This document shows positions 36,084 through 44,703 of a DNA stretch of 64,000 nt, piece by piece (positions within the stretch are counted from its first letter, which is position 1; the number at the start of each line of letters is the position of its first letter). The DNA is from Ga0077555 sp041397775 (GTDB lineage Bacteria; Pseudomonadota; Alphaproteobacteria; Rhizobiales; Hyphomicrobiaceae), in the NCBI GenBank assembly GCA_041397775.1, contig JAWKWB010000004.1:310001-374000 (forward strand), given 5' to 3'. A program made the translations under genes and the position numbers. The notes beneath the pieces are model-generated. The model was not told the DNA's origin, ran no database searches, and saw only the letters and a list, made by a program, of their open reading frames with translations.

Positions 36084-36807
36084 GCGCGATCCTCTCCTGG
36101 GCTGCGGCGAGGGCCGCGGGATCTCCGACGTGCATCCAAAGTCCGTCGAGACGATGGCCGAACAATCGTCCGGCCGCAATGGCGCGATCCCAGACGCGGT
36201 TGAGCGAGAAGGGCCCGTCGGGGCACCCGTCGAACAGGCGCGGATGCGCGATGGAGACGCCGGCGAAGACGAACGGGCTGGTGGCGCCCGTGGCTACCCG
36301 TTGCAGTCGGCCGTCGTCGGTCATCACGAAGTCGCCGCGGCCGGCATAGCCGAGGCTCGTGGCGGCATCGGCGAGCAGCAGGAGGCCGTCCATGCGATCG
36401 GCGTCCCAGGCGTCGATCAGGCGCGTGATGTTGCGGCCGCCGGGGGCTTCGAGCCAGACCGTATCGGAGTTGGCGATCAGGAACGGCTCGGGGCCGACCA
36501 GTGGCAGGATGCGCGCCGCGCCACCGCCGGTTTCGAGCAGGACCGCGCGCTCGTCGGAGATGGTGATGCGAGGCGTGGTGCGTGCGGCAAGGTGGGCTTC
36601 GATCTGGTCGGCGCGATAATGCACGTTGACGATGGCGTGCGCGATGCCGGCCTCGCCGATGCGGTCCAGGACGTGATCGAGCAGTGGCCGGCCCGCGAGC
36701 GGCACGAGGGGCTTTGGGAGCTGGTCGGTCAGCGGGCGCATGCGCGTGCCCAGACCTGCCGCCAATACGAATGCGATTTGCGGTTTCTTGCCCATGGCCG
36801 ACTGCAT
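36067..36807 (-). CDS. murU: MurU-type nucleotidyltransferase (N-acetylmuramate 1-phosphate uridylyltransferase)
   Basis: 246 residues. The sugar-nucleotidyltransferase signature FVLAAGLGTRMRPLTDQLPKPLVPL starts at about residue 12, and later motifs NSDTVW and WMHVGDPAAL are present. The gene follows a TsaE-AmgK fusion by 20 bases. AmgK and MurU convert recycled N-acetylmuramate to UDP-MurNAc, so this neighbour makes MurU the best assignment; other sugar-1-phosphate substrates cannot be excluded. ATG at 36807, with 36795 as an alternative. Its end overlaps the start of addB by 17 bases. Confidence 0.82.
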   Translation of the reverse strand: MQSAMGKKPQIAFVLAAGLGTRMRPLTDQLPKPLVPLAGRPLLDHVLDRIGEAGIAHAIVNVHYRADQIEAHLAARTTPRITISDERAVLLETGGGAARILPLVGPEPFLIANSDTVWLEAPGGRNITRLIDAWDADRMDGLLLLADAATSLGYAGRGDFVMTDDGRLQRVATGATSPFVFAGVSIAHPRLFDGCPDGPFSLNRVWDRAIAAGRLFGHRLDGLWMHVGDPAALAAAQERIARDRQV

Positions 36808-36827
36808 ATCGCGGCCAGGGCGGCGCG

Positions 36828-38366
36828 TCACGTTGCGATGGGGCGCTTGCGCACAGCTTCGGGGATGTGGCGGTTGAACCAGGCCGCGACCTCGGCGAGT
36901 GCGGGATGGGCGAGGTTGCGTGCAAGATAGTCCCACGTGCGCGGCATATGGCGCATGTAGTGGGGTTTGGCGTCGCGCTTCAACAGCCGCACCCACAGCC
37001 CGAGGAGGCGCGTGTTTCTCTGGGCGCCGAAGGTCGCGTAGTGCGTCATGAAGGCGGCTCGGTCGAAGTCCGGGTCGAAGGCTGCGACGGCGGCGCAATA
37101 GCGCTCGAGCCCCGCCTCCTCCAGTTCCGGCGCCACATCGAGGCGCGCGTCCTGCAACAGGGACGCGACATCGTAGGCCCAGTGCTCGGCAAGGGCATCC
37201 TGGAAGTCGATGATGCCGACGCGGCGGATCCCGGTCCGATCCGGCAGCCAGAACAGGTTGGGCGAATGGAAGTCGCGCAGGAAGACACCGGGCGGGGCGT
37301 CCAGCATCGTGTCGAGCAGCGGCGCCCAGGCCATAGAGAAGGCCTCGGCCACGTCGGCTGGCGGCGGCGCGCCGAAGGCAGCCGGCCAGTACCATTCGAG
37401 CAGCAGGCCGATCTCGATTTCGAGGGCTGCGCGATCGAAGCGTTGCAGGCCATAGGCCGTGCCGTCGGGCAGCGGGAGTGCCTGGGGCGGGGGATCGCGC
37501 CTGAGGGCCACGAGGACATCGACGGCGGCGAGCCAGGGGTCGCTTTGTGGCACGCCGGCGTCGAGCGCATTTGCGAACGCCATGTGGCCCAGATCCTCCA
37601 GCAGCAGCAGGCCGGCATCGAGATCGTGCGCCGCAATGGCGGGGACGGACAGCCCACGCGCCGCCAACGCATGGTCGATCGCCACGAACGGCCGCACGTC
37701 CTCCGCAAGGCGGGCGATGCGGCTATAGGGCAGCCCGTCGAGGATGGGTGGGCCGTCGGGCATGCGCGGGGCGTCCATGAGGACGTATGGCGTCGCGTCG
37801 GCAGCCGTGATGCGGGCATAGGCGCGCGTGGAGGCGTCCCCCTGCAGATAGGCGATGCGGGCGGGCGCGCCCAAGGCCTTGGCCAGGAAATCGTGGATGG
37901 CGTGCAGGCGCTCCAGCCGCTCGACCCACGACCCGGAGGCGACGAGCGTCACGTCCCGGGTTTCGGGGTCCTGCGTTTCCGCAAGCGTCACGTCGATGCG
38001 ATCGGGCGCGGCCAGACCGTCGGCGCGATCGGGCCACTCGACGAGCGTGAGGCTGCTCGCCAGCGCGTCCTCGAGCCCGATTTCCTCGAGTTCCGAGGGA
38101 TCGGCAATGCGGTAGAGATCAAAATGCGCAATGGGGAGGCGCGGGGTGTCGTAAAGCTGGACGATGGGGAAGGTGGGGCTGGGGACCTCGGCTTCGGGAT
38201 CGCCGATGACGGCGCGCAACATGGCGCGCGCGAAGGTCGTCTTGCCTGCGCCAAGGTCGCCATGAAGGAGGACGGCGTCACCGGGGCGGACCTTCAAGGC
38301 GAGCAGTTCGGCGAGCGTGACCAGCGAACCGAGCGCGACATCCTGGAGCCGCCATCGGGTGGTCAC
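36828..38366 (-). CDS. TsaE-AmgK fusion: tRNA t6A synthesis ATPase plus aminoglycoside-like sugar kinase
   Basis: 512 residues. Residues 1-~155 are TsaE: Walker A GDLGAGKTTFARAMLR, SPTFPIVQLY, HFDLYRI and LVEWPDRA, the ATPase that supports threonylcarbamoylation of tRNA A37. Residues ~165-510 are an aminoglycoside-phosphotransferase-like kinase with FLRDFHSPNLFW (catalytic HD-x4-N type loop) and GIIDFQDALAEHWAYD. This second half matches AmgK, the anomeric kinase of cell-wall sugar recycling, followed by murU. The fusion is known in alphaproteobacteria. It starts with GTG overlapping the stop of the histidine kinase gene (GTGA). Confidence 0.88.
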   Translation of the reverse strand: MTTRWRLQDVALGSLVTLAELLALKVRPGDAVLLHGDLGAGKTTFARAMLRAVIGDPEAEVPSPTFPIVQLYDTPRLPIAHFDLYRIADPSELEEIGLEDALASSLTLVEWPDRADGLAAPDRIDVTLAETQDPETRDVTLVASGSWVERLERLHAIHDFLAKALGAPARIAYLQGDASTRAYARITAADATPYVLMDAPRMPDGPPILDGLPYSRIARLAEDVRPFVAIDHALAARGLSVPAIAAHDLDAGLLLLEDLGHMAFANALDAGVPQSDPWLAAVDVLVALRRDPPPQALPLPDGTAYGLQRFDRAALEIEIGLLLEWYWPAAFGAPPPADVAEAFSMAWAPLLDTMLDAPPGVFLRDFHSPNLFWLPDRTGIRRVGIIDFQDALAEHWAYDVASLLQDARLDVAPELEEAGLERYCAAVAAFDPDFDRAAFMTHYATFGAQRNTRLLGLWVRLLKRDAKPHYMRHMPRTWDYLARNLAHPALAEVAAWFNRHIPEAVRKRPIAT

Positions 38367-40942
38367 GACGCTTGCCGGTCCCCGGGGCCGGGCAAGGAGG
38401 GAATGGCGGAGGTTTCGGCGTCGTATTCGGTTGCACCGGGGCCGAGCTCGGGGAAGCGGACCGTGACGGTGGTGCCGCGACCCGGCTCCGATTCGAGGGT
38501 CATCTCGCCGCCGTGCAATTCGACGAGGCTCTTGACGATCGAGAGGCCGAGGCCGGCGCCGCGATGCTTGGACCCCTGGGTGTGGGAGACGAAACGCTTC
38601 AGGACGTCACGCTGCTGGTCCTTGGGAATACCGACGCCCTCGTCGCTGACGGCGAAGGCGATCATGTCGCGATCACGCCAGCAGTCGAGCGAGATCTGGC
38701 CGCCCGGCTTGGAGAAGCCGATGGCATTCGACAGAAGATTGTAGAGGATCTGGCGGGCCCGGGCGTCGTCGGCGATCATCATCGTGACGTCCTTGGCCGT
38801 GTTGATCTCGATCTTGATGCGGGCCCGATTGGCGCGATCGCGGACCGCGAGCACGGCGGCGTCGATGATCGGCTGGACGATGGTCGGCGCGACCCTCAGC
38901 TCCAGCGCGCCGGCATCCATGTTGGCGAGATCGAGGATGTTGTCGATGATCGACAGAAGGGTCTTGGAGGAGGCGGAGACGTCGCTCAGGTATTCGCGCT
39001 GCTTGGTGTTGAGCTGGCCGGTTCGCGGGCTTTCGAGCAGTTCGGTGAAGCCGATGATGTTGGTGAGTGGAGTGCGCAACTCATAGGAGACGTGGCTGAT
39101 GAACTGGCTCTTCAAGCGGTCGGCGGCGACGAGGGCCTCGTTGCGCTCGATCAGGGCCCGCTGGTAGCGCTTGGACACCGTCACGTCGGCGAAGGTCACG
39201 AGGGTGCCGCCATCGGGCAGCGGCAAGGCCGCATAGTCGACCACGCTCTGGTCGGCCCGCGTCATCTGGCCCTCGCTCGGCTTGCGCTGATCGGAGAACT
39301 GCGTGACCGTGCGCGCGATTTCGGACCAGCCGCGCGGGTCATCGTAGAGCACGCGGCACAGCGCGATGATCTGGTCGATGTGCGGGCCTTCCTTGAGCAT
39401 GCGCCCGGACAGCTTCCAGATGCGTTCGAAGGACGTATTGTAGATGCGCAGCCGCCCATCCGTGCCAAATGTCGCGACACCCTCCTTCAAGTGATTGAGG
39501 GTCTCACGCTGCACGCCGATCATGGCATTGAAGCGGCTTTCCAAGGCGAGGCGCTCGGACACGTCGTCGTAGAGATGCGTGGTGCCGCCGTCCGGGCGGG
39601 GCTCGATGATGACGTGGAGCGTGCGTCCGTCGGGGAGATGCCAGCCCTCCTCGTGGGCCGTCTCTCGCTGGCCGCCCGCCAGAACGCGCGCCTTCCATTC
39701 CTTGTAGTTGACCGATTCGGCGGAGCGCTTGCGATTGTCTTCCGCATCGGGGCGGCTGACGACTTCGGGCAGGCGCGACCCTTCCCTGAGACGGTCGAGG
39801 ATCTGGCTGTCGGTGGGGTGGGTCAGCAGCCAGTTGGGGTCGAGCTGCCAGAGCTGCTGGAAGGCGGCGTTGAAGAAGGTGAGGCGCCGGTCCTTGCCGA
39901 AGATCGCGACGGCGGTGGCGACGCGGTCGAGCGTGCGGTCGTAGGCCTCGATCTGGCGCTCCAGCTCGCCTTGCGCGGCTTCCTCGGCGGTGACGTCGAT
40001 GGCGGCGGCCGCACTGGCTTCACCCAAGGGATGGACGACGACGTCGTGGGGGCGTCGCTCGCCCGAGATGTTGAGGGGCATGCGCTTGGAGAAGCGCTCG
40101 CTGCGCGTCAGGGCGGTGGTCAGGTCCGCACGCTGGCGGGCCTCGAGCAGCTCGATCTGGCGCTCCAGGACTTCGGTCTCGTCGGCGGCTTCGACGGCCG
40201 TCACGTAGGCCTTGTTGACCCATTCGATGCGGCCGTCGGCGCCGCGGATCCAGACCGGCATCGGGAGTGCATTGAACAAGGAGCGGCTCAGCGTGATGTC
40301 GCGGGCGAGCTGGCGGTGCTGGTCCATGATGCGGGCGAGGTCGCGGCGGGAGCCTGCAACGTCGCGCAGCCGCAGCACCGCCCGGGTGCCCGACACCCGT
40401 CCATCGGCTTCGAAATGTCCGCCGGCAACTGTGCGCAGAAGGAGATTGAAGGGCCGGCCGGCGGCAAACAACGTGTCGAGCGCCACCTTGAGGTCGCGGG
40501 CGCCCGAACCTTCCAGCCACATGCCGAAGCGCAGGAGCTGCATGGGGTCTTCTGGCAGGCCGGCGACAGTGGTCAGCGTGTTCACGGCGATCTTCACGCC
40601 GGCGCCCTGCTGCCAATAGATCAGCACCTGCGGTTCAGCCTTCAGGATGGCCTCGGCGGCGGCCAGGTTGCGGCGCAGTTCGGCGATTTCGTCGGAGCGA
40701 CGCCGGCCCAGGGCGCGTGCGGTGGCCGTGGAGCGCCAGAGCAGCACGATGCCGACGCCAATGGCGCCGCTGATCACTGCAAAGGCGAGGAAATGTGCGA
40801 GCCGAAGGGAGCCGATGATTGTGGGGCCGGCATCGGCGATCGAGACGGTCAGGACGATGATGCACGCGAGACTTGCGGCCAGCAGGAGCAGCAGATCGCT
40901 CCTTCCAAGTACCGGCCTTTCTGTGTTGCGCGCAATGTGCAT
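38363..40942 (-). CDS. PAS-domain sensor histidine kinase
   Basis: 859 residues. Two N-terminal helices (about 18-37 and 48-70) anchor it. Several PAS-type domains follow, including FNALPMPVWIRGADGRIEWVN, VATAVAIFGKDRRLTFFN and VATFGTDGRLRIYN. The HisKA dimerisation helix has SHVSYELRTPLTN with His617 as phospho-acceptor, then HATPase motifs NLLSNAIGFSKPGG, VSDEGVGIP and HRGAGLGLSIVKSL. It should autophosphorylate. No response regulator is next to it. The same kinase stands between tsaE and ahcY in many alphaproteobacteria. Its signal is unknown. Confidence 0.92.
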   Translation of the reverse strand: MHIARNTERPVLGRSDLLLLLAASLACIIVLTVSIADAGPTIIGSLRLAHFLAFAVISGAIGVGIVLLWRSTATARALGRRRSDEIAELRRNLAAAEAILKAEPQVLIYWQQGAGVKIAVNTLTTVAGLPEDPMQLLRFGMWLEGSGARDLKVALDTLFAAGRPFNLLLRTVAGGHFEADGRVSGTRAVLRLRDVAGSRRDLARIMDQHRQLARDITLSRSLFNALPMPVWIRGADGRIEWVNKAYVTAVEAADETEVLERQIELLEARQRADLTTALTRSERFSKRMPLNISGERRPHDVVVHPLGEASAAAAIDVTAEEAAQGELERQIEAYDRTLDRVATAVAIFGKDRRLTFFNAAFQQLWQLDPNWLLTHPTDSQILDRLREGSRLPEVVSRPDAEDNRKRSAESVNYKEWKARVLAGGQRETAHEEGWHLPDGRTLHVIIEPRPDGGTTHLYDDVSERLALESRFNAMIGVQRETLNHLKEGVATFGTDGRLRIYNTSFERIWKLSGRMLKEGPHIDQIIALCRVLYDDPRGWSEIARTVTQFSDQRKPSEGQMTRADQSVVDYAALPLPDGGTLVTFADVTVSKRYQRALIERNEALVAADRLKSQFISHVSYELRTPLTNIIGFTELLESPRTGQLNTKQREYLSDVSASSKTLLSIIDNILDLANMDAGALELRVAPTIVQPIIDAAVLAVRDRANRARIKIEINTAKDVTMMIADDARARQILYNLLSNAIGFSKPGGQISLDCWRDRDMIAFAVSDEGVGIPKDQQRDVLKRFVSHTQGSKHRGAGLGLSIVKSLVELHGGEMTLESEPGRGTTVTVRFPELGPGATEYDAETSAIPSLPGPGDRQAS

Positions 40943-41170
40943 GGGGAACGGTTACCTGTCGGACGAATCCATCATCGAAGCCTCTGCTGCAGTGCAGCAG
41001 GCGCCGCGTGTGGAAGGTTCGATTCGAACGGAAGCTGGGTGGCGAATCAGCCTGAATTATGAATGGCTTCCGAATCGATTAACAGGACTTGACACGCATC
41101 GAAGCAGCGGGCGACGCAGCTTTTGTTGCCCAGTTGCTTCAGTGGTGCGGCCGAGTTGCAGGTTCTCCAC

Positions 41171-41206
41171 AAAAGAAAAAGGGCGGATGCATGCCTGCAT
41201 CCGCCC
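41171..41206 (-). terminator. Intrinsic terminator of ahcY
   Basis: On the - strand a perfect 11-base stem (GGGCGGATGCA with TGCATCCGCCC, 4-base loop; 41181-41206) is followed by TTTTTCTTTT. It lies 25 bases beyond the ahcY stop and has all features of a Rho-independent terminator; the same hairpin has no T-run on the + strand. Confidence 0.92.
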
Positions 41207-41231
41207 GAAATCGCGCGTCGGCGACGGCCGA

Positions 41232-42644
41232 TCAGTAGCGATAATGGTCCGGCTTGAAGGGACCGTTCTGGGGCACGCCGATGTAGTCGGCCTGCTCGGG
41301 GCGCAGTTTCGTCAGCTTCACGCCGAGCTTTTCCAGGTGGAGGGCGGCGACCTTCTCGTCCAGCACCTTCGGCAACGTGTAGACCTGCTTGGCGTACTTG
41401 CCGTTGTCGCGGTTCTGCCAGAGCTCGACCTGGGCCAGCGTCTGGTTGGAGAACGACGAGGACATCACGAAGGAGGGGTGGCCCATGGCGTTGCCGAGGT
41501 TCACCAGACGGCCCTCGGACAACAGGATGATGCGATTGCCCGTCGGGAACTCGATCTCGTCGACCTGGGGCTTGATGTTGGTCCACTTGAAGTTCTTGAG
41601 GCCCGCCACCTGGATCTCGTTATCGAAGTGGCCGATGTTGCAGACGATGGCCCGGTCCTTCATCTGCCGCATGTGCTCGACGGTGATGATGTCCTTGTTA
41701 CCCGTCGCGGTGACGTAGATGTCGGCGCGGCTGAAGGCATCCTCGATCGTGGCGACCTCGTAGCCTTCCATCGACGCCTGCAGCGCGCAGATCGGGTCGA
41801 TCTCGGACACGATCACGCGGGCGCCGGCCTGGCGCAGCGAGGCCGCGGAGCCCTTGCCGACATCGCCGAAGCCCGCGACGAAGGCGACCTTGCCGGCCAG
41901 CATGACGTCGGTGCCACGCCGGATGGCGTCGACGAGCGACTCACGGCAGCCGTAGAGGTTGTCGAACTTCGATTTCGTCACGCTGTCGTTGACGTTGATC
42001 GCCGGGAACAGCAGCTTGCCCTGCTCGGCCAGCTTGTAGAGGCGATGCACGCCCGTGGTGGTCTCCTCGGAAACGCCGCGGATCGACTTGGCCACCTCGG
42101 CGAACCAGCCCTTCGGCTTTTCCTTCAGCAGGCGCTTGATGAGCGCAAAGAAGATCTCCTCTTCCTCGGAGCCCGGCTTCTCCAGGAAGGCGCTGTCGCC
42201 CTGCTCGGCCTTCAGGCCGTAGTGGACGAGCATGGTCGCGTCGCCGCCGTCGTCGAGGATCATGTTGGGGACGCCGCCGCCGTGCCAGTCGAACAGGCGG
42301 GCCGTGTAGTCCCAGTATTCGACCAGCGTTTCACCCTTGTAGGCGAACACCGGCGTGCCGCCGGCGGCAATGGCGGCCGCGGCGTGGTCCTGCGTCGAGA
42401 AGATGTTGCACGAAACCCAGCGGACGTCGGCGCCGAGCGCCTTCAGGGTTTCGATCAGCACCGCGGTCTGGATGGTCATGTGCAGGGAGCCGGCGATACG
42501 AGCCCCCTTGAGCGGCTGGCCCGGACCGTACTCGGCGCGGATCGACATCAGGCCCGGCATCTCGGTCTCGGCGAGCTCGATCTCCTTGCGGCCGAAGGCT
42601 GCGAGCGAAATATCCTTTACAATGTAGTCCTTAGCGCCGGTCAT
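41232..42644 (-). CDS. ahcY: Adenosylhomocysteinase (S-adenosyl-L-homocysteine hydrolase)
   Basis: 470 residues, a usual proteobacterial length with the ~40-residue insertion. The NAD site GFGDVGKGSAASLRQAGARV and conserved VNDSVTKSKFDNLYGCRESL and GHFDNEIQ segments are intact. It hydrolyses SAH to adenosine and homocysteine, restoring the methyl cycle. The ATG is preceded by AGGAAAGGAT on the coding strand. A perfect palindromic operator lies ~155 bases upstream and a strong terminator downstream, so it is probably a single-gene unit. The MetE-like gene at 44704 could remethylate the homocysteine. Confidence 0.97.
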   Translation of the reverse strand: MTGAKDYIVKDISLAAFGRKEIELAETEMPGLMSIRAEYGPGQPLKGARIAGSLHMTIQTAVLIETLKALGADVRWVSCNIFSTQDHAAAAIAAGGTPVFAYKGETLVEYWDYTARLFDWHGGGVPNMILDDGGDATMLVHYGLKAEQGDSAFLEKPGSEEEEIFFALIKRLLKEKPKGWFAEVAKSIRGVSEETTTGVHRLYKLAEQGKLLFPAINVNDSVTKSKFDNLYGCRESLVDAIRRGTDVMLAGKVAFVAGFGDVGKGSAASLRQAGARVIVSEIDPICALQASMEGYEVATIEDAFSRADIYVTATGNKDIITVEHMRQMKDRAIVCNIGHFDNEIQVAGLKNFKWTNIKPQVDEIEFPTGNRIILLSEGRLVNLGNAMGHPSFVMSSSFSNQTLAQVELWQNRDNGKYAKQVYTLPKVLDEKVAALHLEKLGVKLTKLRPEQADYIGVPQNGPFKPDHYRY

Positions 42645-42796
42645 GCGGGCTGGATCCTTTCCTGGTCAATGCGGCAGCAGCACAAGGGCGCCCACGCCCT
42701 GCGCAGACGACTCCCGGCCGATCGGAGCGAGCCTTGGAGTCGTTCTTCCGCCTCGCCTCGGCGTCCCTATAGCGGCGAGAGAGACTTCTGACAAGA

Positions 42797-42822
42797 AGGA
42801 CATAAAGGCATCTTTATGTCCT
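42797..42822. promoter_or_regulatory. Operator-like palindrome upstream of ahcY (SahR/SamR-type candidate)
   Basis: AGGACATAAAG (42797-42807) and CTTTATGTCCT (42812-42822) are perfect complements around a 4-base centre, GCAT. It stands out as AT-rich in a GC-rich region and lies ~155 bases upstream of ahcY on its 5' side. The core CATAAAG-n4-CTTTATG resembles ArsR-family methionine-cycle regulator sites (SahR/SamR) known before ahcY in alphaproteobacteria. The match to those motifs is from memory and unverified. Confidence 0.6.
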
Positions 42823-43174
42823 GCTGTCCCGCTCTACGCGGCCACGCGGCGGTGTTACCTCGGGCTGGGGGCGTGCGCGCGGTGATGGCGCCCGGGCTTT
42901 GCCGCTGTTGCGCGCGGCGAGAGACGGTGCGTGGTGCATTGTTTTCGGATCCCCTGTGCGGCTCGAGACGCAAGGATCGTCGGGCCCGTTCTCTCGGAAG
43001 ATCATTACAATTTTCGGCTCCGCGTTAATGTTTTGTGTTAACTATCCGGCTTCGGAGCAAGTGCGCGCGTGGATATGACCGCTTATTGAAGCGACCGTTT
43101 GTAGAGATGCTGTCACAACCCATGGGACCCCGTTGGTCTTGGCCGGTTGTCGCGGCCACAACGGGAGTATCTGC
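42823..43174. other. Divergent spacer between ahcY and the M15 peptidase gene
   Basis: No gene is visible. Apart from the ahcY palindrome just outside, an inverted repeat GTTAA...TTAAC (43024-43042) lies ~130 bases before the peptidase gene in an AT-rich patch that could hold its promoter. No defensible -10/-35 pair was found. Confidence 0.3.
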
Positions 43175-43693
43175 ATGCTGTTTTCCGACAGCCCCATCGC
43201 CGTGCGGGCGACGCGCATCCTCGGATTGGCTCTTGCCGGGACGATCCTGGTTCACGGCCCCCAGGCTCGTGGCGATGAGGCGGGCGAGTGGCTCGAGAAG
43301 GCGATCACGAAGACCGAGACGGGCGGCTACAGCGGTCTTGGCGGCCCGGCCAATTCCGACGAACTGGGCAGTGGCAGCGTCACGGGCAGCGGCGGCATTC
43401 GCTGGGTTGCGGGTGCCGACTGCCTCAATGGCCAGCTGCAGGGCGTCATCGCGTCCATCGCGGCGAGCTACGGCTCCGTGACGGTTTCCTCCACGTGTCG
43501 CAGCAGGTCGCAGAACGCGGCTGCGGGAGGGGCACCGAAGTCCTACCATCTCTCCGGCGATGCGGCCGACTTCCGCGTCCATGGCAATTGGGGCGGTGCC
43601 TACCAGTATCTCAAGGCCAACCACGGCGGTGGCCTGAAGCACATGGGCGGCGGCCTCTTCCACATCGACACCGGCCCGCGCCGGCCCATGTAA
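43175..43693 (+). CDS. Peptidase M15A-like D-Ala-D-Ala carboxypeptidase family protein
   Basis: 172 residues. An N-terminal signal-like segment (RATRILGLALAGTILVHGPQARG) suggests export. The catalytic domain shows the M15 zinc site: SYHLSGDAADFRV, with His125 and Asp132, and His163 in LFHIDTG. The family includes YcbK-type and VanX-like enzymes that act on peptidoglycan or stem peptides. The domain is compact (about 115 residues), like M15A C-terminal domains. It stands alone, ending with a strong hairpin shared with the convergent gene. Confidence 0.8.
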   Translation: MLFSDSPIAVRATRILGLALAGTILVHGPQARGDEAGEWLEKAITKTETGGYSGLGGPANSDELGSGSVTGSGGIRWVAGADCLNGQLQGVIASIAASYGSVTVSSTCRSRSQNAAAGGAPKSYHLSGDAADFRVHGNWGGAYQYLKANHGGGLKHMGGGLFHIDTGPRRPM

Positions 43694-43718
43694 CGACAGA
43701 GGGTCGATGCGACAGAAG

Positions 43719-43750
43719 AGGCCGGAGCGCAACGTTGCGCCCCGGCCTTT
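43719..43750. terminator. Terminator between the M15 gene and the solute-binding-like gene
   Basis: The inner arms GCGCAAC/GTTGCGC and outer arms AGGCCGG/CCGGCCT pair, with one mismatch between them, followed by TTT on the + strand. This is a long, stable hairpin between two converging genes and could stop transcription from both sides. Confidence 0.75.
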
Positions 43751-43782
43751 CCATATCGAGGGGCTTCTCCGCCGCGCCGCTA

Positions 43783-44508
43783 TCAGGCGAGCGGGGCGAC
43801 CGACAGGCCCTTGACCTTGTGCTTGTCGATGAGGCTCTGGACGAAGCCGGACGCCTTCGCCTCCTCCACGAACTTGGACAGGAAGGCGGCGGCCTTGACG
43901 TTCTTTCTCGGCGTGCCGACGGCCTGCTGGACGGCCGAGAACTGGCCGTCGAGAATGCGCGCACCGGGAAGCTTCAGTACGTCGTCCATGAGGCGTGGGC
44001 GCAGGCCCGCCAGGACATCCAGCTTCTTGTTGACGAAGTCGTCGAAGGATGCGTCGAGCGTATCGGAGCGGATCAGCTCAGCATTCTTGATGTTGCGGTC
44101 GAGCCAGAGGCCGTACGCGCTGCGGCCCGTCACGGCGATGCGGACGCCCTTCTGGTCCACCTGGTCGATCGAGGTGATCGGCGAGCCGGCGGGCACCATG
44201 TAGGTCGATTGGATCTCGCAATAGGCGGCCGTGAAGGCAATCGTTTCGGCGCGCTGCGGTTCGGCCCCGATGTTGCCGATGTCCCAGACGTCGTTGTTGG
44301 CCTGATCGGCCAACTCGCCGGGCGACTTGAAGGGGATGAGCTTTACCGGCACACCCAGCCGCGCCGCAATTGCGCGGGCCATGTCGGGGGAGACGCCATC
44401 CGGGTCGCCGTCGGCCGTGCGGCCGGTGACGAGCAGGAAGTTCGACATATTGATGCCGGCACGCAGAACGCCCGTGGGCGCCAGCTCGGCGACGATTTCT
44501 TGCGACAT
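43783..44508 (-). CDS. Transporter substrate-binding domain protein without signal peptide
   Basis: 241 residues that match the bacterial extracellular solute-binding family 3 (type-II periplasmic-binding) fold: GVLRAGINMSNFLL at the N-terminus, GVSPDMARAIAARLGVPV, and WDIGNIGAEPQRAETIAFTAAYCEI. No hydrophobic signal segment precedes the fold: the ATG at 44508 begins directly with MSQEIVAELAPTG. No ABC permease or ATPase is adjacent. It could be a cytoplasmic ligand-binding protein or an enzyme-like derivative of a binding protein; the start could also be misplaced. The gene diverges from the MetE-like gene. Confidence 0.75.
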   Translation of the reverse strand: MSQEIVAELAPTGVLRAGINMSNFLLVTGRTADGDPDGVSPDMARAIAARLGVPVKLIPFKSPGELADQANNDVWDIGNIGAEPQRAETIAFTAAYCEIQSTYMVPAGSPITSIDQVDQKGVRIAVTGRSAYGLWLDRNIKNAELIRSDTLDASFDDFVNKKLDVLAGLRPRLMDDVLKLPGARILDGQFSAVQQAVGTPRKNVKAAAFLSKFVEEAKASGFVQSLIDKHKVKGLSVAPLA

Positions 44509-44703
44509 GGGAAGGGTCCTTGAAGTTGACCTTGCGGTCTCGGCTCGCGATGGCGGCATCATAGGTAGAAGTGCTGGAACGTCAAAACGTGCTCTCGAAG
44601 GGCGGCGGCGTTGCGCACCCGGACGCTTGTCTCCACAATGGACGGAAATGGGCTGGATGCCTTCCCGCCCGCCGATCTTCATTCCCGGAAAGGCTGGTCT
44701 GCA

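Noticed and set aside
42645..42800. SAH or SAM-II riboswitch in the ahcY leader
   Set aside because: CCGAGG and AAGGCTCG fragments recall the SAH riboswitch on the - strand, but the conserved GAGCGCUGC and GGCGCUC parts are missing and the pairing does not close.
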